Notes under the pieces: generated by a model
What the model was told of the DNA's origin: nothing
Database searches by the model: none
What the model saw: only the letters and a program-made list of their open reading frames with translations
DNA from: Gammaproteobacteria bacterium
Lineage (GTDB): Bacteria > Pseudomonadota > Gammaproteobacteria > Pseudomonadales > JAUIET01
Length of the DNA: 64,000 nucleotides
Reading direction: 5' to 3'
NCBI GenBank assembly: GCA_030431775.1
Contig: JAUIHW010000005.1
Location: forward strand, 121,952 to 185,951
Made by a program: the position numbers and the translations under genes
Shown here: positions 1-8,264 of the stretch, piece by piece
Numbering within the stretch: the first letter of the stretch is position 1
Layout: each line of letters starts with the position of its first letter

Positions 1-1
1 A

Positions 2-214
2 GGCCAGGTGTGTCGCTTACTCGACTTTTGCGGTTTGCCGTTCGAGCAGCAGTGTGTTGACTTCCATCAGACAGAGCGTGCGGTACGAACCCCCAGCTCA
101 GAGCAGGTACGCCAGCCCATCTACCGCAGTGGCCAGGAGCAATGGCAAAATTTTGAGCCTTTCCTGGAACCGCTTAAACAGGCGTTGGGCCCGGCGCTGG
201 AATCATTTCGTTGA
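2..214 (+). CDS. C-terminal fragment of a sulfotransferase-family protein (truncated by window start)
   Basis: Translation LLDFCGLPFEQQCVDFHQTERAVRTPSSEQVRQPIYRSG...W.FEPFLEPL resembles the C-terminus of TPR/sulfotransferase-family proteins; open to the window edge. Confidence 0.7.
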   Translation, partial: GQVCRLLDFCGLPFEQQCVDFHQTERAVRTPSSEQVRQPIYRSGQEQWQNFEPFLEPLKQALGPALESFR

Positions 215-222
215 GAAAGGAA

Positions 223-1131
223 TCAATTCCCTTCGCTTAGCCCCGCTATTGCCGCAGCAATCGTCGCCTGCGCCTCAGCCGTAGCATCGGCATCATACAC
301 CGAGCCGGCTTCCACATTCGATTGGTTCGGCCGAGCATGATCAAAGGTATGAGTCGCGCCTTCGAATATCCGGTAGGAGAAGTAGGCGCTCATATCCTCG
401 TTGTCGTTGGCGTAATCAATGCAGCTCTGCTCGTCGATGTAGCGGTCCTCTTCCGCCAGGAAGGCAACCGTTTTAATCGGAACGGTCCAGCGCCCGATGC
501 AACTGCCATAGAATGGAAAGCTCAGTTGAACGCCGTCAAAGCCATCGGTGGGCCATGCGCTTAGACTCAGTGGTGGCGTTTCCGTGGACGCGAACACCTG
601 GGCAGTCCAGGTTGTAATTGCACCGTGTGAGAAACCAGTCAGTATCAGGCGTGATGAGTCCACGAAGTCCAGGGTTCGCGCATAGGACAGCGTGGCCAGC
701 ACATCAGCAGCACGTTGCCACGGTGTCATCACCTGCATGTTACACGCGTCTTCCCAATTGATACCGCGCCCGGCGTAACTGTCCACCGCGAGCATGGCGA
801 CGTTGATGCCCTTGTAGAAAGCTGCCCAGTCTTCTTCATGGCTGAGTGTGGGCCCGGAGCAGCCATGGAAAAACATTACCATCGGGAACGGCCCGTCGCC
901 GTCGGGTTTGTACAAGCGGTCGTGTGGCCGTAAGACGGCATTGATCTCGGCAATCGTGGTGGGTTGTACCGTTGCTTCGGCTCGCTCGCGTGCCTGGCGA
1001 ATGAATGACCCAACATCGCCGCTGTCCGCTACCTGCTCAAGGGTCTGCGGTTCAGAAGATTGACCACAGCCGGCCAGCAGCAGGCTTATCAATAACACAG
1101 TTCGAATGAGCACCGGTTTCCCCCGTTTCAA
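223..1131 (-). CDS. Dienelactone hydrolase-like alpha/beta hydrolase, predicted lipoprotein
   Basis: Lipobox LLLAGC; FFHGCSGP oxyanion region; nucleophile elbow GFSHG; C-terminal His region ATHTFDH. Confidence 0.75.
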   Translation of the reverse strand: MKRGKPVLIRTVLLISLLLAGCGQSSEPQTLEQVADSGDVGSFIRQARERAEATVQPTTIAEINAVLRPHDRLYKPDGDGPFPMVMFFHGCSGPTLSHEEDWAAFYKGINVAMLAVDSYAGRGINWEDACNMQVMTPWQRAADVLATLSYARTLDFVDSSRLILTGFSHGAITTWTAQVFASTETPPLSLSAWPTDGFDGVQLSFPFYGSCIGRWTVPIKTVAFLAEEDRYIDEQSCIDYANDNEDMSAYFSYRIFEGATHTFDHARPNQSNVEAGSVYDADATAEAQATIAAAIAGLSEGN

Positions 1132-1809
1132 TCAGCCATCAGGCTTTTGCAATATATTAACGCGCATGGGCTGAACAAAACGATAGCCTTCGCCATCTGC
1201 TTCGCCCAGGCGCTTGAATGATGTTCGCAGCTCGGGTTCCTGAGCAAGGAATTTCTCCGTTCGGCTGGCATCGATGCTGAGCATATCCGCTTTGAAATCT
1301 TCAAATGACGCATAACGATAGGAAGTCTGGTAAAACAGCTCAGCACATAGTTTCAGAATATCCACTTCCTGAATTACCCGGTAGGCGGCGGCTCGGACTA
1401 CGGTTTCATCATCCACCGGCGCATGCAGCGCAAAGCCACTGCCTTCGGTCAAGGGCTCGGCAACATACAGTGTGCCACCCGGCACCAGCACGCGGGCCGC
1501 CTCACGCAATGCAGCCGCCATCGATTCAATGGGTACGTGGTGTAAGGAGTTGAAAAAGGTAAGCAGATCAAAGCTGGCATCGGCGAACGGCATGGCCTGG
1601 GCCACCCCGGTGAAGTACTGCTCGTCAGCTACTGCTGCTAGTGAATGCGCTCGCTGAAGCTGAGAAGGCGTGCATTCCAGCCCGCAGGCCTGCGCTCCGT
1701 TGCGGGCAAGAAAGCGCACCATTGCACCGGCACCACAGCCGACATCCAGAATACGCTTGTTCTGGAGATCGAGCTGCTGGGACAGGAAGGTGGAGTCGGA
1801 TATTAGCAT
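1132..1809 (-). CDS. Class I SAM-dependent methyltransferase
   Basis: Motif I ILDVGCGAGAMVRFLA, post-I GLECTPSQL, FDLLTFFNSLHHV, LVPGGTLYVAEP. Confidence 0.85.
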   Translation of the reverse strand: MLISDSTFLSQQLDLQNKRILDVGCGAGAMVRFLARNGAQACGLECTPSQLQRAHSLAAVADEQYFTGVAQAMPFADASFDLLTFFNSLHHVPIESMAAALREAARVLVPGGTLYVAEPLTEGSGFALHAPVDDETVVRAAAYRVIQEVDILKLCAELFYQTSYRYASFEDFKADMLSIDASRTEKFLAQEPELRTSFKRLGEADGEGYRFVQPMRVNILQKPDG

Positions 1810-1914
1810 CCTGGCAATATATCATTGATGGGGACACACAGCAGAGCAAACTGAGTTGATAACAGCATTGGCCTAGCTTTATAGTAAGTGAATGTTGTGT
1901 GTCCCCAAGAGTGG

Positions 1915-3543
1915 CTAGCTGGCCAAACTCTCAAACTCAACCTCCGGGAAGCCAGCGTCTACCGAATCGCGCATTTTATCGTAGTACACATTGGCACCGC
2001 CGAAATAAATCAATACACGGGGTTTGCGGTTCTCCAGGTTAGCGCCCATCATCCAGGAGTGCACTTTATCGCCCTGTGCCATCAGAGTTTGCTCGTGAAC
2101 TTCAGCAACATGCGCCACCCATTCATCTTCGGCATCCTGCTTGGGTTCACAAACGTCGTAACCTTCCTGCTCCATCTTCTTGATGCAATCGATGATGTAA
2201 TGAATATTCTGCTCTATCGAGGTCGGTAGATTGGCAAACGGTGCCTGTGGACCAGTAATCATAAACAGGTTTGGAAAGTCTGCGGTGAACACCCCTAAGA
2301 TCGACGCCGACACATCTTCCCACTTATCACGCAATGTCAGACCGTTGCGGCCGCGTATAGTGAGCGCTTCCTGCGCGCCAGTGTAGGCCTGGAAGCCCGT
2401 TGCCAGAATGATAATATCGAAGTCGTACTCGTTTTCCGTAGTGCGAATACCCGTTTCAGTAATCTCTACCAGTGGCTCGCGGTCTTTGATATCAACGAGT
2501 TTGACATTATCCCGGTTGTAGGCCTCATAGTAGTTGTGATCAAGCGGCGGACGCTTGGCGAAGAACGGATAACCCTTTGGAGTCAACATTTCCGCTACTT
2601 CGGGGTCTTTAACAATCTCCTTCATTTTGGAAATTACAAATTCACCCGCAATACGGTTAGATTCCGGGTTTGCCAACAAATCATCAAATGTTTCAAACAC
2701 AAAGCGGAAACTGCCACGCGGCCAGTGTTCTTCGAATATACGCTGTACCTCATCGGGCGGTGTGTCAGCCAGGTTGCGCCCTACCGGGCTATCAAACGCC
2801 ATACCAAAAATATGATTGCGGCATTTATCGATAATTTCGTCGTAGTTTTCCTTGATCTCCTTTTCCCACTCGGGGGTCATCCTCTTCTGCACGGCTGGCA
2901 TGATAAAGTTCGCGGTGCGCTGGAAAACAGTTACACTAGCGGCTGTTTCCGCCATGACAGGCAACATCTGGACAGTAGTTGCACCAGCGCCTATGATGCC
3001 TACTCGCTTACCTGCATAGTCCAGGCCTTCTTCAGGCCAGCGCGCCGAATGAAACAGCGGGCCCTTAAAGGTATCCATGCCTTTAAAGTTGGGGATTACT
3101 GGCTCGGATATCATGCCCATGGCGCTAACAAAGTATTTACAGGTGAACTCCTCTCCTCCAGCTGTACTTAATTTCCAGTGGCCGCTGTCTTCTTGATAGT
3201 CCGCGCTGACAATCTCTGTGTTCAGTTGAATGTTTGGCCACATATTGCACTCATCCGCAACAAAGCGCATATACCGGTGGTTTTCTTCCCAGCCGGGATA
3301 GCGAACTGACCAGCTCCACTTTTGCAGCAACTCCTTGGAAAAAGTCAGACAATAGTAATAACACTCACTATCACTGGCCGCGCCGGGGTAGCGGTTCCAG
3401 GTCCAGGTTCCGCCAATATCGGAAGCCTTGTCAAACACTCTTATCGACAGGCCGGCTTCTCGAGCGTGGTGAATCATGCCAAGACCGGCAAAGCCGGCGC
3501 CAATAGCAATAATGTCGTAATCAGTTTTCTGCTGTGCAGTCAT
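1915..3543 (-). CDS. Type I Baeyer-Villiger monooxygenase (flavin-containing)
   Basis: Two Rossmann motifs (GAGFAG, GAGATT) flanking the BVMO fingerprint FKGPLFHSARWP (FxGxxxHxxxW). Confidence 0.92.
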   Translation of the reverse strand: MTAQQKTDYDIIAIGAGFAGLGMIHHAREAGLSIRVFDKASDIGGTWTWNRYPGAASDSECYYYCLTFSKELLQKWSWSVRYPGWEENHRYMRFVADECNMWPNIQLNTEIVSADYQEDSGHWKLSTAGGEEFTCKYFVSAMGMISEPVIPNFKGMDTFKGPLFHSARWPEEGLDYAGKRVGIIGAGATTVQMLPVMAETAASVTVFQRTANFIMPAVQKRMTPEWEKEIKENYDEIIDKCRNHIFGMAFDSPVGRNLADTPPDEVQRIFEEHWPRGSFRFVFETFDDLLANPESNRIAGEFVISKMKEIVKDPEVAEMLTPKGYPFFAKRPPLDHNYYEAYNRDNVKLVDIKDREPLVEITETGIRTTENEYDFDIIILATGFQAYTGAQEALTIRGRNGLTLRDKWEDVSASILGVFTADFPNLFMITGPQAPFANLPTSIEQNIHYIIDCIKKMEQEGYDVCEPKQDAEDEWVAHVAEVHEQTLMAQGDKVHSWMMGANLENRKPRVLIYFGGANVYYDKMRDSVDAGFPEVEFESLAS

Positions 3544-3671
3544 AACATTTCTCCCTAGTAATTCTCTGGGTCATAGAGTGGATAGTAATAATGCGGGGCA
3601 ATCGCTAACGGCCGCAATCAGTGCTTTCAGATTGCTGATTACGATACCAAGATAATCGTCTTGTACGTTCA

Positions 3672-5738
3672 TTATGGCAACCTAAATACGTACAGCGCCT
3701 GCCCATTGGCGGGTTGGTAAATGTCCGGACTGATCACCGCAGTCATCGCACGAAACACGCCCATTCCTGTGGGAATTGCCAGGTATTGTTCACCATTTGC
3801 CGCATAGGTAATAGGGTAACCATGCGCAGGAGCTCCCAAACGGGTACGCCACAACAGCTTACCACTGCGTGCATCAAAGGCGTTCAAGTATCGGTCCAGG
3901 TCGCCCACAAAAACCAGATCGCCCGCGGTAACCAGCGCGCCGCTCATGAACATGGCGCGTTGTTCATGGCGCCACTCTTCTTCCATAGAGACGGTGTTAA
4001 TCGCTACCAGCCTGCCCAGTTTACCATCGCTGTGCGGTGCAGCGAATGACCTTGAATCACCGCCATACCCGCCCTCTCCCAATACTTGAGGTACCTCCCT
4101 GCCGGTGAGCTCGGAACACAGATTGTGCAAAGGAATAATGAGTGTGCGCTGACGGCTCGAATACGCCATTGATTGCCAGTTATGGCCGCCATATATGCCC
4201 GGGCAGGTTTTTATAGGGTCACCGATACCGGCCGCCACAATGTCGGCCCGATACTGCACGGCACCGGTTACTTTGTTCACAGATTCGAATACGTCCTGCG
4301 GTAAAGTTTCAACCACTCCATCGAATGCGCCGGTGCGACGATCCAAGCGCCACAGCAAGCCGTCTTTACCCACCGTGAACACCCAACGCTTATCGCCTTT
4401 GTCCACCAGAACACGTTCAAAACCCACTTCCATGTCGATGGTTTCACCCGGAATGTGCTGGTAATACCAGACCATTTCGCCAGTTTTGGCGTTCAATGCC
4501 AATGTGGAATTAGTGTACAGGGCACTGTCAGCTGTTGACATGCCGCGGCTTGCCGCCACCCAGGGCTTGGCCTGAGAAGTGCCGATATAGAAAAGTCCTA
4601 GCTGAGGGTCGTAGCTGCCAGCTATCCAGGTGTCACTTCCTGCGCGGAATTCCGGTGCAATATCACCCCATGTGGAATCCTCTTCAGTGCCTGGCGCGGC
4701 AATGGTCGAGGTGCGCCAAAGCTCTTTACCGGTTGCTGCATCGTGCCCGGTGATAAAGCATCCACTTTTCTTAAAGCGCTCGCATCCATTAATACCTGAC
4801 AGCACCACACCATCGCCAATAATAGGCCCGGCCGTATGGGTATAGCCCAAGCGGTAGTCGGCTTTAACACTGCGCCACACCAGCTCACCGCTTTTCGCAT
4901 CCAGCGCAATCAGCGCCGCGTCATACGTCGCCAAATAAACTTTGTCATCATACAAGGCAATATTGCGCTGCGGCCCACCGAGAGTTTTCGATTCCAGCGG
5001 GTGCGGGTATGCATACTCCCAGATCAACTCCCCGGTGCTGGCATCCAATGCTTGAATGATGTTCCCTGAATTCGCCAGAAACATGACACCGTCATGCACC
5101 AATGGGGTTGTTTGATTACTACCTTCGCGCATGGCCAGAACCCAGGCAAGCTGCAACTTGTCAACGTTCTTACGATTGATCTGCTTCAAAGGACTATCCG
5201 CGTGGCCATCCAGCGTACGGCGCCAGCTCAACCAGTCTTCCGGGTCAGGCCTGTTGAGCATACTTTGGGTAACCGGGCGCCACTCATCAAGTACGCGGTT
5301 TTTGAACGCGGAGCGATTACGGGCGATGTTGGCAATGCTTGCAGCATTGGACCACGAATCTTTCGCTTGGTTGTCGTCAACTGCGATGTCTTCCTCGCTT
5401 TGTATAGTGCTAGCATTATTGCGCGCAAGCAAATAGTCAACCAGCTGTCGATGGTCCGCCTCACGCAAGCTTGTGTCACCGCCGGGCGGCATATTACTCA
5501 TGTTATAAGCCAGCAAAGCAGCAACACTGGCTGAGCCCTTGCTCAGGCTCCACTTGCTCACAAAGGCCTGACCAGTCAACGCATTACCATGAGCAGAGCC
5601 GCGCAGATTCAGGCCATGGCAGGTAGCGCAGTGATCGGCATACAGCGCGGCACCCGCAGAACTCTCTGTGCCCTGCGCTGCTGCAGCTGAAATAAACAAA
5701 CAGGTAATTAGAATAAAAGGAGGCTTTATCTTGCCCAA
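3672..5738 (-). CDS. PQQ-dependent dehydrogenase with N-terminal cytochrome c domain (quinohaemoprotein)
   Basis: CATCH haem motif near N-terminus followed by PQQ beta-propeller repeats (GELIWEY, LDAKSGELVW, GKLLWRTRLGAPAHGYPITY). Listed ORF extends to 5882 but overlaps the upstream gene; TTG at 5738 just before a signal peptide is the likelier start. Confidence 0.85.
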   Translation of the reverse strand: MGKIKPPFILITCLFISAAAAQGTESSAGAALYADHCATCHGLNLRGSAHGNALTGQAFVSKWSLSKGSASVAALLAYNMSNMPPGGDTSLREADHRQLVDYLLARNNASTIQSEEDIAVDDNQAKDSWSNAASIANIARNRSAFKNRVLDEWRPVTQSMLNRPDPEDWLSWRRTLDGHADSPLKQINRKNVDKLQLAWVLAMREGSNQTTPLVHDGVMFLANSGNIIQALDASTGELIWEYAYPHPLESKTLGGPQRNIALYDDKVYLATYDAALIALDAKSGELVWRSVKADYRLGYTHTAGPIIGDGVVLSGINGCERFKKSGCFITGHDAATGKELWRTSTIAAPGTEEDSTWGDIAPEFRAGSDTWIAGSYDPQLGLFYIGTSQAKPWVAASRGMSTADSALYTNSTLALNAKTGEMVWYYQHIPGETIDMEVGFERVLVDKGDKRWVFTVGKDGLLWRLDRRTGAFDGVVETLPQDVFESVNKVTGAVQYRADIVAAGIGDPIKTCPGIYGGHNWQSMAYSSRQRTLIIPLHNLCSELTGREVPQVLGEGGYGGDSRSFAAPHSDGKLGRLVAINTVSMEEEWRHEQRAMFMSGALVTAGDLVFVGDLDRYLNAFDARSGKLLWRTRLGAPAHGYPITYAANGEQYLAIPTGMGVFRAMTAVISPDIYQPANGQALYVFRLP

Positions 5739-5766
5739 CCTAAAGCGCCTGCTCTTGCCCAATGGT

Positions 5767-6171
5767 CTACTGGCCAAATATCTCGGTAACATGTTCCGTG
5801 TCCATGTACTCATGCACCGCACACAACTTGCCATCCTTGATCTTATGCAGGAAATGATACTCGTTCTTATAGGTCCTGCCATCGTTCATCTCGCCGAAAG
5901 AGTCTGCCTCCATCGCCACCCGATCGTCTTCAGCCGTCATTACTGTTGGCGTCACCTGAATGCCATTCTTGGTATTCTCGGCAACACCATTAACCAAACC
6001 GCGAAACTCAGCCTTACTGTACTTGCCGGAAATATCGGTGGTGCCGGTAACCCACCAGACGAGATCGTCCGCCAGAAGTTCAAACGCGTCATCAAAGCGG
6101 CTTTCGGAAAACGCTTTCCAGAAGGTTCTGACCAGTTCTTTGTTTGCTTCACTCACTGCATTGTCCTCCAA
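5767..6171 (-). CDS. NTF2/SnoaL-like protein
   Basis: 134 aa; EANKELVRTFWKAFSESRFDDAFELLADDLVWWVTGT pattern typical of SnoaL-like fold. Confidence 0.8.
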   Translation of the reverse strand: MEDNAVSEANKELVRTFWKAFSESRFDDAFELLADDLVWWVTGTTDISGKYSKAEFRGLVNGVAENTKNGIQVTPTVMTAEDDRVAMEADSFGEMNDGRTYKNEYHFLHKIKDGKLCAVHEYMDTEHVTEIFGQ

Positions 6172-6218
6172 TTGCTACCAGGTGCATTTTTGACCACGTC
6201 GATTCTCCGTCGCTATGA

Positions 6219-6659
6219 TCATGCCATGTCCGAACGGTGATAACTCAGGTTACCGGGAAGATCCGGCGAAATGTCTCTGGCACGAAAGCACCAATCGCCA
6301 TCCACACGCTCAAAGCGATCGTTATACTCACCAATAAATATTGGCTGCAATGGAAAGTCCGGTGGTACCGCCTGAAAGACAGTGATGTAACTTTGCGCGC
6401 ACGCAGATTGGCGGTCCTCGGCAATTTGAATCTGCACATTACTCATCACGTGCTTGGTGTTCGGTTTGCCATCATAAAGAATCACGTTCTGCAGCGTTTC
6501 CAGCACCGCTTTCGAGCCATGGTCGCCACCGCTTGGGTCTCCCAGCACAGTCCACGAACCGTGCTCAAAGAGTGCAGCAAAACCTGCAAAGTCGCCTGAG
6601 TCGATGCGGAAACAGTATTCCGCCATTAGACGCTCAATCGCGGCGAGGTCTGCATCCAT
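6219..6659 (-). CDS. NTF2/SnoaL-like protein
   Basis: 146 aa; LAAIERLMAEYCFRIDSGDFAGFAALFEHGSW, typical SnoaL_4-like start. Confidence 0.8.
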   Translation of the reverse strand: MDADLAAIERLMAEYCFRIDSGDFAGFAALFEHGSWTVLGDPSGGDHGSKAVLETLQNVILYDGKPNTKHVMSNVQIQIAEDRQSACAQSYITVFQAVPPDFPLQPIFIGEYNDRFERVDGDWCFRARDISPDLPGNLSYHRSDMA

Positions 6660-6697
6660 TTGAATTGCCCTCTTGAATGATAACGAGTCGGGTGCGC

Positions 6698-7534
6698 CTA
6701 TAAGCCGGACTTGCCTGCCTCACGCTGCATTGGTGCATATTCCGAAAAACGCGGTCCCCCGGGCATTGCACCCGTGGTTACGCCGGCGTCTACCGTCAAT
6801 GTAAGGCCATTAGTGTAGCCAGACTCATCGCTAGCCAACCACAATGCCGCGTTGGCCACGTCCTCGGCGGTGCCCGGCCGGTTCACCAGGGGCGATTCAT
6901 CGGCCAGCATTTTCTTAGCCTCATTCACTGCCGTGTGATCATGAAGGTAAGCATCTGCCACCATGCCGGTGGCCACGCTGTAGGGCGCAATGGTGTTAAC
7001 ACGCACGCCGTATCCGCACACTTCCGCGCCAACATTTCGGGTGATACCAACCACCGCATGTTTGGCAGCCGCGTAGGCGTGAGGCCCGAGACCACCGGTC
7101 ACTCCAGCAACACTGGACATACTGATTATGGAACCGGAACCCTGCGGCTTCATCACCCGCGCCGCGTGCTTCATGCCGTAAAAAACACCATTCAGCAATA
7201 CATCGAGAGTAGCCAGCCACTCTTCAGCCGGTGTGGTATCAATGGGGCCGATCGCGCCAACAATACCCGCGTTGTTGAACATAACATCCAGCTTGCCAAA
7301 CTCGCTGACGGCAAGATCAACCAACGCCGAAACGTCGTCTTCTTTGGTCACATCACAGCGCGTGAACACTGCGGCATCTCCAAGTTCGTCCGCCAGTGCG
7401 GCACCTTTGTCCGCCTGAATATCGCCCAGCGCCACTCGGCAACCCTGCGCCACAAACAAGCGCGCAGTTGCCTCGCCAATACCACTTGCCGCGCCAGTGA
7501 TTGCGGCCACTTTTCCTGCCAATCGATCAGTCAT
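6698..7534 (-). CDS. Short-chain dehydrogenase/reductase (SDR)
   Basis: TGAASGIG cofactor motif, NNAG, YAAAKHA active site. Confidence 0.92.
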   Translation of the reverse strand: MTDRLAGKVAAITGAASGIGEATARLFVAQGCRVALGDIQADKGAALADELGDAAVFTRCDVTKEDDVSALVDLAVSEFGKLDVMFNNAGIVGAIGPIDTTPAEEWLATLDVLLNGVFYGMKHAARVMKPQGSGSIISMSSVAGVTGGLGPHAYAAAKHAVVGITRNVGAEVCGYGVRVNTIAPYSVATGMVADAYLHDHTAVNEAKKMLADESPLVNRPGTAEDVANAALWLASDESGYTNGLTLTVDAGVTTGAMPGGPRFSEYAPMQREAGKSGL

Positions 7535-7594
7535 TATTGCCTCCGGAATTATTTATATTAATGCTTAATGAGAATCCTTGTTGAGTGACCCGCG

Positions 7595-8182
7595 CTAATC
7601 CACCCCAAAAACTTCGCGACTGCGAAACACCAGGTCTTCTGAGCCACGCTTTCCACGCATTTCGTCAGGCACACCATCGAAGCCCTGTTGGGTTGGCGGC
7701 TGAGTCCGCATCCAGTCAGTCAGGCCGGTGCGATGGCTGATCTTCCAGACACCGTCTCGTCTCTGAAAACGATCGATATAACGCCCCCCAACCAGCCAGT
7801 CCATTTCATTGTCATAAGCGTTTTCCGCTGCCAACGGATCGCCTTTGGCCCGCATGCGGTGGTATGCCGAGAAATAGGTTTCCGCGTATGCATTATCGCC
7901 GTCCACTTCTATCAGGATATTTCCCAATAAATGATGGGTGCGGCTGTGCGTATTCAGCACATCAAAAGCGAAGGCGACAAAGTCTTTCGGCTCGCCAGGT
8001 TTGGATGGCAGTGACGGATCAGACGATGGACCCACAAAGCCATGGGCATGCTGTGAGTCCGGATGAAATACCGACCGTAGCAGCTGCTCATCCAGTCGGT
8101 CCAGCGCGCGTGCGTAGGTATGGATTACCTCAGTGATTTCCTGCTTGTCCAGCAGTTCACGGAGCCGTTGTTCATCATTCAT
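7595..8182 (-). CDS. NTF2/SnoaL-like protein
   Basis: RLRELLDKQEITEVIHTYARALDRLDEQLLRSVFHPDS; start reassigned to internal ATG (MNDEQ). Confidence 0.82.
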   Translation of the reverse strand: MNDEQRLRELLDKQEITEVIHTYARALDRLDEQLLRSVFHPDSQHAHGFVGPSSDPSLPSKPGEPKDFVAFAFDVLNTHSRTHHLLGNILIEVDGDNAYAETYFSAYHRMRAKGDPLAAENAYDNEMDWLVGGRYIDRFQRRDGVWKISHRTGLTDWMRTQPPTQQGFDGVPDEMRGKRGSEDLVFRSREVFGVD

Positions 8183-8203
8183 CTGCCTACTCCTCCAGAA
8201 CAA

Positions 8204-8237
8204 GCTGCGCTCGCTTTATAATAAAAGCGAGCGCAGC
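8204..8237. terminator. Perfect 14-bp stem, 6-nt loop hairpin downstream of TBDR gene
   Basis: GCTGCGCTCGCTTT-ATAATA-AAAGCGAGCGCAGC. Confidence 0.55.
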
Positions 8238-8264
8238 GTGAGCCACTAGCCTGGGAGCCAACCA

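Noticed and set aside
1213-1227. TTGAATGATGTTCGC resembling the TetR palindrome
   Set aside because: Inside the methyltransferase CDS and imperfect in the right arm; likely chance. A similar partial match near 5052 lies inside the PQQ gene.
5668-6240. 190-aa plus-strand ORF
   Set aside because: Antisense across the PQQ 5' end and an NTF2-like gene; no domain signal.
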